A DNA stretch of 64,000 nucleotides, taken from Tubulanus polymorphus. Its lineage: Eukaryota > Nemertea > Palaeonemertea > Tubulaniformes > Tubulanidae. Where the stretch lies: positions 248,001 through 312,000 of the forward strand of contig NC_134033.1 in NCBI RefSeq assembly GCF_964204645.1, read 5' to 3'. Position numbers and translations under genes: made by a program. Under the pieces are notes generated by a model. That model had not been told where the DNA came from. It saw only the letters and a list, made by a program, of their open reading frames with translations, and searched no databases. Within the stretch, counting starts at the first letter, position 1. Each line of letters opens with the position of its first letter. Below, in pieces: positions 26,878-37,830 of the stretch.

Positions 26878-29800
26878 ATGGTGAAGTTATATCTGAGAGG
26901 TCGATGGTGCCGGACCAAACTAAAACAAGTATTCTTCATTGTTATGATGGTAACGCTGGCCGTCGTGGTAACCAATGTAGTTTACGGGTTTATCTCGACT
27001 AATAAAACATCGACGGGAGTTGAGTCGGCGGGCTCGGCTCCCGGCGGGCCCGTCGCGGGCTCGGCTCCCGGCGGGCTCGACGCGGGCCGTCGTAGAAAAC
27101 ATCATAGACGCAGATTTAAAAATACGAAGAGTAATGAATTAATGCAGATTTGTCGCGTGGCGCCGTTAACTTTAAATAACAATCAGAATAAAGCTGCGTT
27201 TCAACAATTACCGCCATTAAACTGTCCCGGTCCGAGTCCTGTATTCTACCTAAAACACGGCGTGTTTCACGTGAATGAGACTAGTCTCGGGGAGCGTCTC
27301 GGGACCGCGGCTAGGACCGCGTCCCGTCCCGCGTCCAGTCATTTTAAACGCTGTGAATATCGCGCTATTTTACGCCGGAACGATAATTATCACGTTTATT
27401 CGACCGTTCATTCGAGAACCGCTAAATTCTCGCTGAAAATTCTGCACGATTTCTTCCGCGTCGGGTGCTTCCTGACGGAGCCGTCCCGTCGACGTCTCGA
27501 GATACAGGCCGGACATCGGTCGCGGGACTTGAAAGCGGCGCCGGACTCCGTTTTGGATCGCGATGAAATCGCGGACGAAAAACGTGACGATTTTAACAAG
27601 AAAATGAAAAAATCCGAATTAAAAAATCTTCTTAACGAGAGAAAAAGCGGGAAAAAAATCAATAATCAGAAAATCGAAACTTTAGAAGATGAGGAATTGG
27701 TTGCCGCGGAGATTCCAGATTTCGACCAGTTTTTCGTACAGGCTCGGCCAAATCCGAAAGTCTTCACAAGAATCGAACAACAACTGCGCGATCGCAAACA
27801 ATCGTCTATCGTTACTACGGAAACTACGCGACAGAAGATGAATGTATTGATTTTAATCGTCGATTCGATGTCTCATTTGAGTTATCAGAGAAATCTACCA
27901 AAAACTTACGCATTACTGAAAAAACTCAACTCAGTTATAATGAATCAGTATAATATTGTAGGGGACGGTACTACTGCTAATATTGTACCATTACTCACAG
28001 GTATAAATAATAGCCCCCTCTCCCCTCCCCTCTCCTCCCCCTCTCCTCCTCCGTCTCCCCTACTGATAAGTACAGATAAAGCAAACCCCTCCAGGGTCCC
28101 CTATAACTCCTTCATTCCTTAAAAACTCTTAAATGGGAAATGCTTTAAAGTCACCCGATTGAAACTCAGTTAATTTGAGCAGAATAGCTGAAACTCCTTT
28201 AAAACTCCATCTATCCTGGGCTCACTTTCATTAAAATGATTAAGGCCTAAATCGATTATTGAAGATAAACTGAAATTATGAAGAAATTAAATTGATTTTA
28301 AGAGTGAAACCTTTTTGTGAAACGGTGCCCAGGACCAGGACTGATCTGTAGGGACCTTGAAGCAGCAGGGTCAATGTAGACAGTCACCTCTATAATATGA
28401 GTATAGATACATGAAATCACTATAGATCTGATGATGTCATAGGGGGAATAATGTATATAATAAATGTATTGTGTATTGTAGGTAATTTAATAGAAGAGTT
28501 ACCGGAAACTCGTCCGGGAATTCCCGATACCTCGTACGTGGATCGATATCCGTTTATCTGGAACCGTTACGAGGAACGAGGTTACGCTACTCTTTACGCC
28601 GAGGATCAACCGAATATCGGTACGTTTAATCTACGTTTAAACGGTTTTGAGGAACCTCCCGTCGATCATTATATGCGGCCATTTTGGCAGGCGGTTGAGG
28701 ACTCGTCGCTGAACGACGCCAGTCATAAATTCTGTCTCGGATCGAAACCGAAGCACCAGTATTTGTTGGATTACGCGACGGACTTTTTCCGGAATTATCG
28801 AAACGTATCGAAATTCGCCGTGGTTTTCCCCGGAGAATTAACGCACGAGGACAACAATCCGGGTCAGTACCTTGACGACGACCTAGTTACCACGATTCTA
28901 CGTCTACAACACGAGCGCCACCTGGAGAACACGTTGTTAATCGTAATGAGCGATCACGGCGCTCGATACGGGGGAGTACGCGATACTCCTCAAGGTCGCG
29001 CGGAGGAGCGTCTGCCGATGATGTCCTTAACGTTCCCGCGCTGGTTCTACAAGGAACACCCGCGACTGATGAAGAATTTACGAGCGAACGCAGATCGTCT
29101 GCTGACTCCCTTCGACGTTCACGAGACTCTACTCGACGTTCTAAATGAGAACACGGCGCAGCGTTCAATCAGGTACAATCAACGCGGTATCAGTTTACTG
29201 CAGCAGGTACCGTTAAACCGCACCTGTCAATCAGCAGGTGTACCGATACACTGGTGCACCTGTTTACTAGGCGTAGATATCGATACGGTCGACCAGGTCG
29301 TTCAGAAATCGACCGGTTTAGTCGTCGACTCAATGAATAAATTAATTAAACCGTTTATTGATGACGATGTCTGCGATGAATTGACTCTCGATAAAATCTT
29401 GAGCGCCAGAAAATTCGCACCCATCGAACAGGTTAGTTTTACTACGAGATATTTCAGTTTGATTGTACCCAATTCCACTGTGGAACTGGATCCAGTAACT
29501 GTGGAACTGGATCCACCGCTGTGGAACTGGATCCACTACTGTGGAACTGGATCCACTGCTGTGGAACTGGATCCACTGCTGTGGAACTGGATCCACTGCT
29601 GTGGAACTGGATCCACAACTGTGGAATCGGGAGTTGATTCATAATTAATCCAAATTCTTCCATTTTTTTTCAGCTTCTCGAATTTTTGGATAAAAACGAA
29701 AACAAGAAGAATATAAACGGTAGACGTCGACACCAGGGGGCGTTAGCGTACCCTCACGTGACTAATTTCACCGAACGGGTTCGATTGGACAAGATGTTTT

Positions 29801-30021
29801 ATCAGGTGACATTTCAAACAAACCCTAATAAAGGCTGGTACGAAGCTACAGTAGAATATGAACAATCCACAGATAAATACCGTGTACTGCCGGATATCAG
29901 TCGTATTACTAGCTACGGTAACCAGTCGCATTGTATCGTTAAAACAGCCCCTCATTTACGTAGTTTCTGTAACTGTCGACAGGGCGCAGCACCGGTTACT
30001 AAACAATCGCAATATCATTAA
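26878..30021 (+). CDS. DUF229 family sulfatase/phosphatase-fold type II membrane protein
   Basis: Three exons (26878-28000, 28482-29431, 29674-30021) in consistent phase encode 806 aa. A short basic N terminus and a hydrophobic helix (about 17-40) predict a type II membrane anchor. It is followed by a Gly/Pro/Ala linker and a basic patch (RRRKHHRRRF). The catalytic-like domain begins at 321 with MNVLILIVDSMS and continues PKTYALL and GDGTTANIVPLLTG, the DUF229 (PF02995) hallmark. Exon 2 carries GELTHED, MSDHGARYGG (D532, H533) and TPQGRAEERLP, which correspond to alkaline-phosphatase-fold metal-site motifs. Exon 3 gives a C-terminal region with YHVT-like beta segments and paired cysteines. 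DUF229 proteins are widespread in invertebrates, and their substrate is largely unknown. Exon 3 contains a CACCAGGGGGCG motif in frame (29731-29742). Confidence 0.9.
29470..29630. repeat. intronic 21-bp GTGGAACTGGATCCA minisatellite
   Basis: About seven copies of a CTGTGGAACTGGATCCAC unit in the second DUF229 intron, matching the terminal arm of the fold-back family. Failure to splice would read through it in frame and add a repeat tail before a stop at 29642-29644. Confidence 0.88.
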
Positions 30022-32268
30022 ATTATATTCATTCCGTAAAGCCATGAAATATAGAGACTTTTAGCGAGAGACTTATTCAATAATAGAGTCAAATTCTTTT
30101 GAGTCGTAGCTTCTTGAGTCCTAACCTCTTGAGAGTTGTAGCCTCTTTGAGTCCTAGACTTTGAGTCCTAGACTCTTGAGAGTCGTAGCCTCTTTGAGTC
30201 GTAGCCTCTTTTGAGTCCTAGACTCTGAGTCGTAGGTCTCCTACGCTGAATTGTGATATGTATGAAGTTTGTGGGATATATTTGCACCGATAGTCTTGGT
30301 ATATATAGAATATTGTCTATCTCCTGTTGTGAGGTTTATTGAGGGCAATTTCAATGATAGTTGAGTTTAAAGTCTTCACAAGTCGAGAACTAGAACAAAC
30401 AACAGAACAGTTCAACTATTGATTTCATCAATGATTTATTGATTTGAAGTGATTTAAACTTTCAAGGGGAAAGGGGGTTGAGAGTCAGGGGGAGGGGGTT
30501 GAGAGTCAGGGGGAGGGGGTTGAGAGTCAGAGGGGGGATTGCGTTTTAATAGTCTCAGAAACCAGAGTAATCTATTAATGAATTACTTACATGAAGGATT
30601 TTATGTTAAAATAATTGGTGCTATTAAATTGTGTAATCAATGATTTGTATATAGAATTTATATGTATGTATAGTTTAATTGTGTCTCCCTCACTTTATTC
30701 TGCCTCAAGTCGCAACCTAGATCCACCCCTCCAGACCCCCTTCACGTAGGACAGACCTGGTTCAACCTAGATCCACCCCTCCAGACCCCCTTCACGTAGG
30801 ACAGACCTGGTTCAACCTAGATCCACCCCTCCAGACCCCCTTCACGTAGGACAGACCTGGTTCAACCTAGATCCACCCCTCCAGACCCCCTTCACGTAGG
30901 ACAGACCTGGTTCAACCTAGATCCACCCCTCCAGACCCCCTTCACGTAGGACAGACCTGGTTCAACCTAGATCCACCCCTCCAGACCCCCTTCACGTAGG
31001 ATGGACCTGGTTCAACCTAGATCCACCCCTCCAGACCCCCTTCACGTAGGATGGACCTGGTTCAACCTAGATCCACCCCTCCAGACCCTGCTCACTAACT
31101 CAATTTCTAGCTTCTGCTGATTATTTTTAATGGTTGATGAACGCTAAATCATAAATTTTTTTTAATGAAAATATTTTTGAAAAATTTATTGTAAAAATTA
31201 CACAATTTTCTGATGATTTTTTGCTCAATAAAATTCTTATAACAAGTTTATTTTGTACAAAATGAGTTTTAATGTTTGTTTTCTGGCTAAAAGGAACCAG
31301 CCCCCCTCCGTTCATCCAGGCCATACGTAATAGCAGTTTGTAGCAGCAAGGCCATCACTTGTGGTTATAGACTCACAGGGAACTTCACTGCATCAGAAAA
31401 TCTGTTCGTTAAAACCGATAGTTCACTGTGTTTCATCCAGTATGAAAATAATTGAATTATCTTACTTTGGACAAGATTCTATATAAGTTATATCATTTAA
31501 AAGTGATGCAGACAATTCCTCAAAATCGGAAATATTCTCCTGAAAAAATCCTTGAAAAATCCTCCAAGTCTTGAATCGCATTCTGTTGGAATCCTTGTTT
31601 ACGTAGCACAAGTAGGAAGACAAATACTGTACAAATCATTAATACAAAAAACAGATTTCATATCAGTTTGCAAATTTTTTTTTTAATAAATGAAAAAACT
31701 AAATGACTCGTCAGCAAAATAATTATAATTGACTCAGCAGCAAAATTATAATTAATACATTATTATCAAGAATATGCCGGAAGCATAAACATGTGACTAG
31801 CGGTTAAAATAAAAGCATAAATACATTTTATTGAAATGAAAGCATTTTTTGCGCTCTTTTACATTTTGTCGAAAAAGATGATAATTGGTGCATTTCATTG
31901 CGAGATTATGTATAATATTGGACATTATCCTTTTTGGATGTGACATGTTCTTCAAGATTGGCCTCTGGGAACACCCCCCTCCCCTACCGGGCCCTGCGCT
32001 CTCCTCATGGCTATAGATGAGTCCATCCACCCCTGATGGTTTAGCGCCCGAGGGCTGCAGTTGCTGAAAAGTTGGTTAAAGATAACCGGCGGGTAAATAC
32101 CATAGTAACAATGAACTTTGTCACTATGTCAACTATCCACTGTTAACTCTTAAACAACATAAGAGCAACTGCAGCTATTGTAGTTTTATAGAGTGGCTCC
32201 CCCTATCGGGCACATTTTGAAATACAGTAGAAAGCTGATATCTATTATACACACATGTATATATTGTG
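30022..32268. other. intergenic region between convergent DUF229 and amine oxidase genes
   Basis: Holds GAGTCCTAGACTCTTGAG-type imperfect repeats (30095-30240), a G-rich repeat (30465-30535) and the 50-bp array. The frames at 31127-31324 and 31797-32030 have no family features. No additional gene is supported. Confidence 0.55.
30713..31092. repeat. 50-bp tandem repeat, seven to eight copies
   Basis: Unit ACCTAGATCCACCCCTCCAG followed by ACCCCCTTCACGTAGGACAGACCTGGTTCA, nearly invariant except ACAGACC/ATGGACC in the last copies. Confidence 0.96.
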
Positions 32269-32298
32269 TTTATTGATTTTTACGGACGAAATTTTATT
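32269..32298 (-). terminator. polyadenylation signals of the amine oxidase gene
   Basis: Two minus-strand AATAAA hexamers, at 32293-32298 and 32269-32274. The first overlaps the stop codon (TGAATAAA), which would give an extremely short 3' UTR if used. Confidence 0.5.
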
Positions 32299-35200
32299 CA
32301 CTTTTTTTCGTTTTTGCTTCGGTCGATTGTTGAAGACAGTTGCCGCGGCGACGCCGACGAGGTATCGTTAGAATCTGAAGAAACGAACGGTAGAAATCGC
32401 TTGACGAAACACCAGACGATTCCTCCGAGCATCCAACTCATGAGGATAAACACGAGGAATGGACGAGGTAAACTCGAGCCCGGTAACGATCTCTGAAACT
32501 CAACAATCGGTAACGTATCCACGGTTACAGCACGCGGAGGTGGAGCCGGTTCATCCTGGTAGATCTCTTCATTAACACCGTCTGAATTCAGAACCTGAAA
32601 ACGATTCATTACTAGACTAACACTATTTGAAGGATGGATGAGGAAACTAACACTATTTGAAGGACGGATGGTGGCAGAAAGTAACACTATTTGAAGGACG
32701 GATCGATGCTGAAAGTAACACTATTTGAAGGACACACAGATACTGACCTCACGAGCAGCGCGTTCACCGGACTGGATCGCTCCTTCCATTGTACACATCC
32801 ATTCCGTAGCTGTTTCACTGCCGGCAAAATACATCGCACCGTGAGGCTTTCGCAAAAAACTGTCAAATAAATAATACTCTTCAGAACCCTTCTATAGAGA
32901 ATATAGGGAACGCCCCCTAGTGGAGCTATTAGATACTACATACCTGCCATATTTGGTCAAAAAGCCCGGAGGTAACACTGTATTGTATCCACCCGGACTG
33001 TATTTCTCTTTCGCCCAATTCACCTCCATAAAACCAATCGGCTAGAAATCAAATAATAATATATGAGTAGATTTTAGTTGAAGGTGGGAAATATTGTGAA
33101 CCTAACACCCAGTTCCACAGTTCTAGTAATCCACAGTTCTAGTGACCCAGTTCCACAGTTCTAGTAATCCACAGTTCTAGTGACCCAGTTCCACAGTTCT
33201 AGTAATCCACAGTTCTACTGATCCAGTTCTACAGTTTTACGGTTCCACAGTTGTGGGTTTCAGTTGTGTGAAACTTGGTATTGAAGTAAGTTTTATAAGT
33301 ACCTGATTCATGTGTTCACATTGAAATGCGTTTGAGTACTGTTCGGCTAATGCTGATCTCCTGTAACTCACAAAAACAACAATTAAACAGCATTTAAACC
33401 TTTACCATAATACGACAAACAGCTGGAATATGAGTTAACCTTGAACTCAGCACTGAAATGTAGCCTAGTTTAATCCATCAGTAACTCTAATCCTAGCCTT
33501 GAACTCAGTACCCAAATCTAGCCCAGTTTAATCCATCAGTAACTCTAATCCTAGCCTTGAACTCAGTACCCAAATCTAGCCCAGTTTAATATATTAGTTT
33601 CAGTAGAGAAAGAAACAGTAATAATTTGTATCAGAAAACTGTGTTCTTTTATTTCTAGATTAGATTAGATCGTTTTTATTCCCCTGACTTCGATAGTTTA
33701 AGGAGCTTCATACAATATACATTTATATAATATTAAAACTTGCAAAAAGAAATGGATAGAAATAATGAATTTATCTATACTGTAAGGTGCTGCCCCTACA
33801 TAACTAGCGGCAAAAGTGTAAACTAACTCGACAGTCATTCAAAAGATTATGTGAATGATTAAGTGTTGTTCTTCTATACTATCATTGATAGTGCTGCCTC
33901 CTGTGGTGAATAGAGGTGGAATAGGGTGGAATAGAGTGGAATAAGGGTGGAATAGAGTGGAATACCTCTCATCAGGAGTTAGTTCACTGTAGTGTCTGGC
34001 ATCATCTCCTACAATGAATCCAGAAATAGACGGAGTCGTCCTAGTTGTGTCAAATGATGAAACTGCTGGACCTTTATCATCAATCAGTTTACCACTGAAT
34101 CCTGCAAAACAAGAATCCATCTAATCAGGATCCCTACAGATCAGTTAACCACTGAATCCTGCAAAACAAGAATCCATCTAATCAGGATCCTTACAGATCA
34201 GTTAACCACTGAATCCTGCAAAACAAGAATCCATCTAATCAGGATCCTTACAGATCAGTTAACCACTGAATCCTGCAAAACAAGAATCCATCTAATCAGG
34301 ATCCCTACAGATCAGTTAACCACTGAATCCTGCAAAACAAGAATCCATCTAATCAGGATCCCTACAGATCAGTTAACCACTGAATCCTGCAAAACAAGAA
34401 TCCATCTAATCAGGATCCCTACAGATCAGTTAACCACTGAATCCTGCAAAACAAGAATCCATCTAATCAGGATCCCTACAGATCAGTTAACCACTGAATC
34501 CTGCAAAACAAGAATCCATCTAATCAGGATCCCTACAGATCAGTTAACCACTGAATCCTGCAAAACAAGAATCCATCTAATCAGGATCCCTACAGATCAG
34601 TCATATTCCAGAATTCAAGGAGTTTTCAAGAACATTTCAAATTTCAAGGAATAACTTAAAGTAGGCGTAAAACCTAAAACGTTTCTAATTCTCAAAATTC
34701 AAGGAGTTTCGGGAATTTTGCTCAAATTCAAGGATATTCAAGGTAATTGAAAAACATTTATGGTTTAGTTTTCAAGGAATCAAGGAATCGTAGGGATCCT
34801 GAATTGTATGAGTAATTAAATTCTCGAGTAAGACCCGTTAAAACTGACTCCTGCGTTTCATGAAAGTTTAACTAAAATTTTGGGTGTAATTGCTATTGGT
34901 TACTTCACATGTTCTCAACGAGGACAACAATTCAATTAACAAAACTGATTTAAGCTAAAACTTTTTCATGAAACCCTGGAGTAATTAAGGGCGTGTTACG
35001 TACCTTTATCGAGCCAGAACGGTCTATCATAAAACAGAACCGTTTTTATAGCCAGACCTCGAGGAATATTCGTTATAAATTGACATCTTTCGACCGGGAA
35101 TTTCGGAATGTAATGAATATCTTTTTGATTCGTAATCGGTAGAGCATTGATCACATGACTACACTGAAAACATATACAGATTATACATTCACTTGTCTGA

Positions 35201-37830
35201 AACTCTCTCCTCCCCTCCCTCATCCCCCTCCCTCATCCCCCTCTCTCCTCCCCTCCCTCATCCCCCTCCCTCATCCCCCTCTCTCCTCCCCTCCCTCATC
35301 CCCCTCTCTCCTCCCCTCTCTCCTCCCCTCCCTCATCCCCCTCTCTCCTCCCCTCTCTCCTCCCCTCCCTCATCCCCCTCTCTCCTCCCCTCTCTCCTCC
35401 CCTCCCTCATCCCCCTCTCTCCTCCCCTCCCTCATCCCCCTCTCTCCTCCCCTCTCTCCTCCCCTCCCTCATCCCCCTCTCTCCATTTCCCTTATGCTTG
35501 TTAAAATCCAATCAAGAGAAGTTTCACTAAACGACCTTGACATTCATTCTACTCACCGTGAAAATCTCTCCGTCTGCTGCGGTAACCTTGATCTTATCAC
35601 CGGATTGATCGACAGACGCGACCGGTTTCGAGCAGATGACCGATCCATCCAGATATTCCGCCATTTTCTCGCACAGATTTTGACTTCCGCCGACAATTTG
35701 TTTTTCCTGAAATGTAAAAATACAAAATCTAAAACGAAAGTAGTTTAAGGTCAACAGGGAACCCGCAACACCGGCTATTCCACCAGATGGCGTGATAATC
35801 AACTTTAATGTGGTATTTTTAGGCTCCCGAATCCATAAATTTTCACAAGAAGCATAAAAAACTCATCAAATTCATTTCTCTACTCAGCGATTAGTTTCTA
35901 GTTTTCAGTGTAATTATTCAAATCGATCTAAAATTGGACACAAGACCGAGTAACTACTAGCGACACCTGGTGGATCCTTGCCTGCCACAGTAGTATTGGT
36001 GGCTCCCCATTGAGGGAAATTCAAACGATGATTGTATAAGAAATTGAGTGAATTTACCGGGTGACCGCTGGAAGGAGTAATCAATGGACTGATAGCGTGC
36101 TGCGTGTGAACACACAACAGGAAAAACAGTTGAGACATCTCATACGGTTCAACTCCGTAATACATCTTTATTATCATTCGTAGAATCGTCTTCGAAAACC
36201 TGATAAAAAATTGGAAAAACGGAGAATATAAAAATAGACGATGAAAAATTCAGGAGATTCCGAGTTTTCACAATTTCACTTACTCAGAATAGCACAAAGA
36301 ATTCATCAAATCTTCACAATTTTGACGGTCCCACTTTTTAGCGTCCGGGGCCGACCACGGCGCTTTCAATGGCACCTACACATGAATTATGTAAACAACA
36401 AATTTAGTTCAAGTTGTCGAAAGTTTCTTGTGAAGCCATGTTACAAATAGTTATTTGATAGTTACGCCTGCGGTATTTGATAGTTACGCCTGCGGTATTT
36501 GATAGTTACCTGTTGAGCCATGTTACAAATAGTTATTTGATAGTTACGCCTGCGGTATTTGATAGTTACGCCTGCAGTATTTGATAGTTACGCCTGCGGT
36601 ATTTGATAGTTACCTGTTGAGCCATGTTGTCAATAGTTATTTGATAGTTACGCCTGCGGTATTTGATAGTTACGCCTGCGGTATTTGATAGTTACCTGTT
36701 GAGCCATGTTACAAATAGTTATTTGATAGTTACGCCTGCGGTATTTGATAGTTACCTGTTGAGCCATGTTGTCAATAGTTATTTGATAGTTACGCCTGCG
36801 GTATTTGATAGTTACGCCTGCAGTATTTGATAGTTACCTGTTGAGCCATGTTGTCAATAGTTATTTGATAGTTACGCCTGCGGTATTTGATAGTTACCTG
36901 TTGAGCCATGTTGTCAATAGTTATTTGATAGTTACGCCTGCGGTATTTGATAGTTACCTGTTGAGCCATGTTGTCAATAGTTTTAAACGTATTGTTTAAA
37001 TCGAGTTGATCGAATAAACTTTCAGCGGGTAAAATATTATTCTCCACCAAATTCCTTTTACCCTGAAAAATATATCATCACAAATATCTCAATCACTCAA
37101 CAGTAGCATATACAGTGATGTCATAGGCAGAATACTCACCGGTATTTTGAGAGTTATGCGATGATGTCATAGGGGGAATACTCACCAGTATTTTGAGAAT
37201 ATCGATAGATTCATTCATATCAATGAGACTGATATCGAATTCTCGACACAGTCGTGACACACGGTTAAAAGGTGGCGCCACAAATTCCCCTCCGAGATCC
37301 ACACCTCCAAACTCACTCTATAAAACACAGAAAAATACACAGCTTAGTTTTAACCTAGACGCGAGCCCGGTAAACCTAAACCCGGTCCGGTAAATCCAGA
37401 CCAGTTCCAGTAAACCTGGTCCTTGGAACGTCAAATCGTGAGTGCCCCCTAGTGGTTTGATTTAGAACTGACCTGTGCTGTATAAGTTCGGCCCCCAATT
37501 CGATCTCTTGCCTCTAGAACTACGACTGATTTACCGCGATCCCGTAACAGTTTACCAGCGCTTAGACCTGTAAAAACAATTCACAACTATATCCAATCAG
37601 AGAGAGGAACCGATAGGGGGAGGGAGGAGCCGATATGGGGAGGGAGGAGCCGATAGGGGGAGGGAGGAGCCGATAGGGGGAGGGAGGAGCCGATAGGGGG
37701 AGGGGGGTTATTAAATCTTACCGCTCAAACCGGCTCCTATAATCACTACATCAACATCGTTTTTGTATCCGTCTGACGCCTGGTCGCCATTAGCAACATA
37801 ATCATCTAAAGTCACTGTATCAATCTCCAT
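32298..37830 (-). CDS. monoamine-oxidase-like flavin amine oxidase with C-terminal membrane anchor
   Basis: Thirteen phase-consistent GT-AG exons: 37722-37830, 37473-37567, 37186-37317, 36958-37062, 36284-36375, 36058-36199, 35557-35706, 35004-35163, 33966-34101, 33303-33360, 32944-33041, 32748-32859, 32298-32594, giving 561 aa. The start ATG (CCATGG) follows an acceptor, so a 5' UTR intron is likely. The FAD-binding fold shows [17 protein letters not shown] and [16 protein letters not shown]315 in [10 protein letters not shown] matches the MAO active-site lysine. The C terminus has [12 protein letters not shown], then [12 protein letters not shown] and a hydrophobic helix (about 508-528) like the MAO tail anchor. 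Two MAO hallmarks differ: the cysteine that binds FAD covalently is Gly411 (YSPGGY), and the second aromatic-cage tyrosine is Thr449. It may be a non-covalent FAD oxidase with altered substrate range. Confidence 0.92.
33105..33260. repeat. intronic AGTTCCACAGTTCTAGTAAT repeat
   Basis: About four copies of a CCAGTTCCACAGTTCTAGT unit related to the fold-back element arm, in the intron between exons 10 and 11 of the amine oxidase gene. Confidence 0.85.
33435..33595. repeat. 58-bp intronic tandem repeat, about 2.8 copies
   Basis: Units containing CCTTGAACTCAGTACCCAAA and TAACTCTAATCCTAG in the intron between amine oxidase exons 9 and 10. Confidence 0.88.
34088..34603 (-). repeat. 57-bp minisatellite carrying the exon 9 3' splice site
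   Basis: Nine 57-bp units beside amine oxidase exon 9 (33966-34101). On the minus strand each contains TTTTGCAG|GATTCAGTGGT, the acceptor and first bases of the real exon. The extra copies lie upstream in the intron. An upstream acceptor copy would read GFSG and then a TAA stop, so these are decoys rather than productive alternatives. Confidence 0.9.
35205..35487. repeat. CT-rich low-complexity tract in an amine oxidase intron
   Basis: About 280 bp of CTCCCCTCCCTCATCCCC repeats between exons 7 and 8. The proline/serine frames it opens on the plus strand are artefacts. Confidence 0.93.
36433..36975 (-). repeat. minisatellite carrying the exon 4 5' splice site
   Basis: Beside amine oxidase exon 4 (36958-37062), tandem units of 60 bp and longer repeat, on the minus strand, the exon end and donor ATGGCTCAACAG|GTAACTATC. 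Six extra donor copies lie downstream of the real one (near 36899, 36839, 36758, 36698, 36614 and 36511). The two nearest are exactly 60 and 120 bp away, and the reading frame stays open through them. Confidence 0.9.
37131..37192 (-). repeat. two-copy duplication of the exon 3 donor
   Basis: The end of amine oxidase exon 3 and its donor (CAAAATACTG|GTGAGTATT) is duplicated about 50 bp further into the intron, as a shorter copy reading CTCAAAATACCG|GTGAGTATT on the minus strand. Confidence 0.8.
37608..37708. repeat. 20-bp GGGAGGGAGGAGCCGATAGG repeat
   Basis: About five G-rich copies in the first coding intron of the amine oxidase gene. Confidence 0.93.

Noticed and set aside
29432-29644. Extension of DUF229 exon 2 as the true C terminus
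   Set aside because: It reads into a GTGGAACTGG minisatellite, whereas a good donor at 29431 and an in-phase acceptor at 29673 join a third exon with normal coding character.
35155-35748. Pro/Ser-rich plus-strand frames
   Set aside because: They cover the CT-rich intron tract and are antisense to a well-supported amine oxidase exon.
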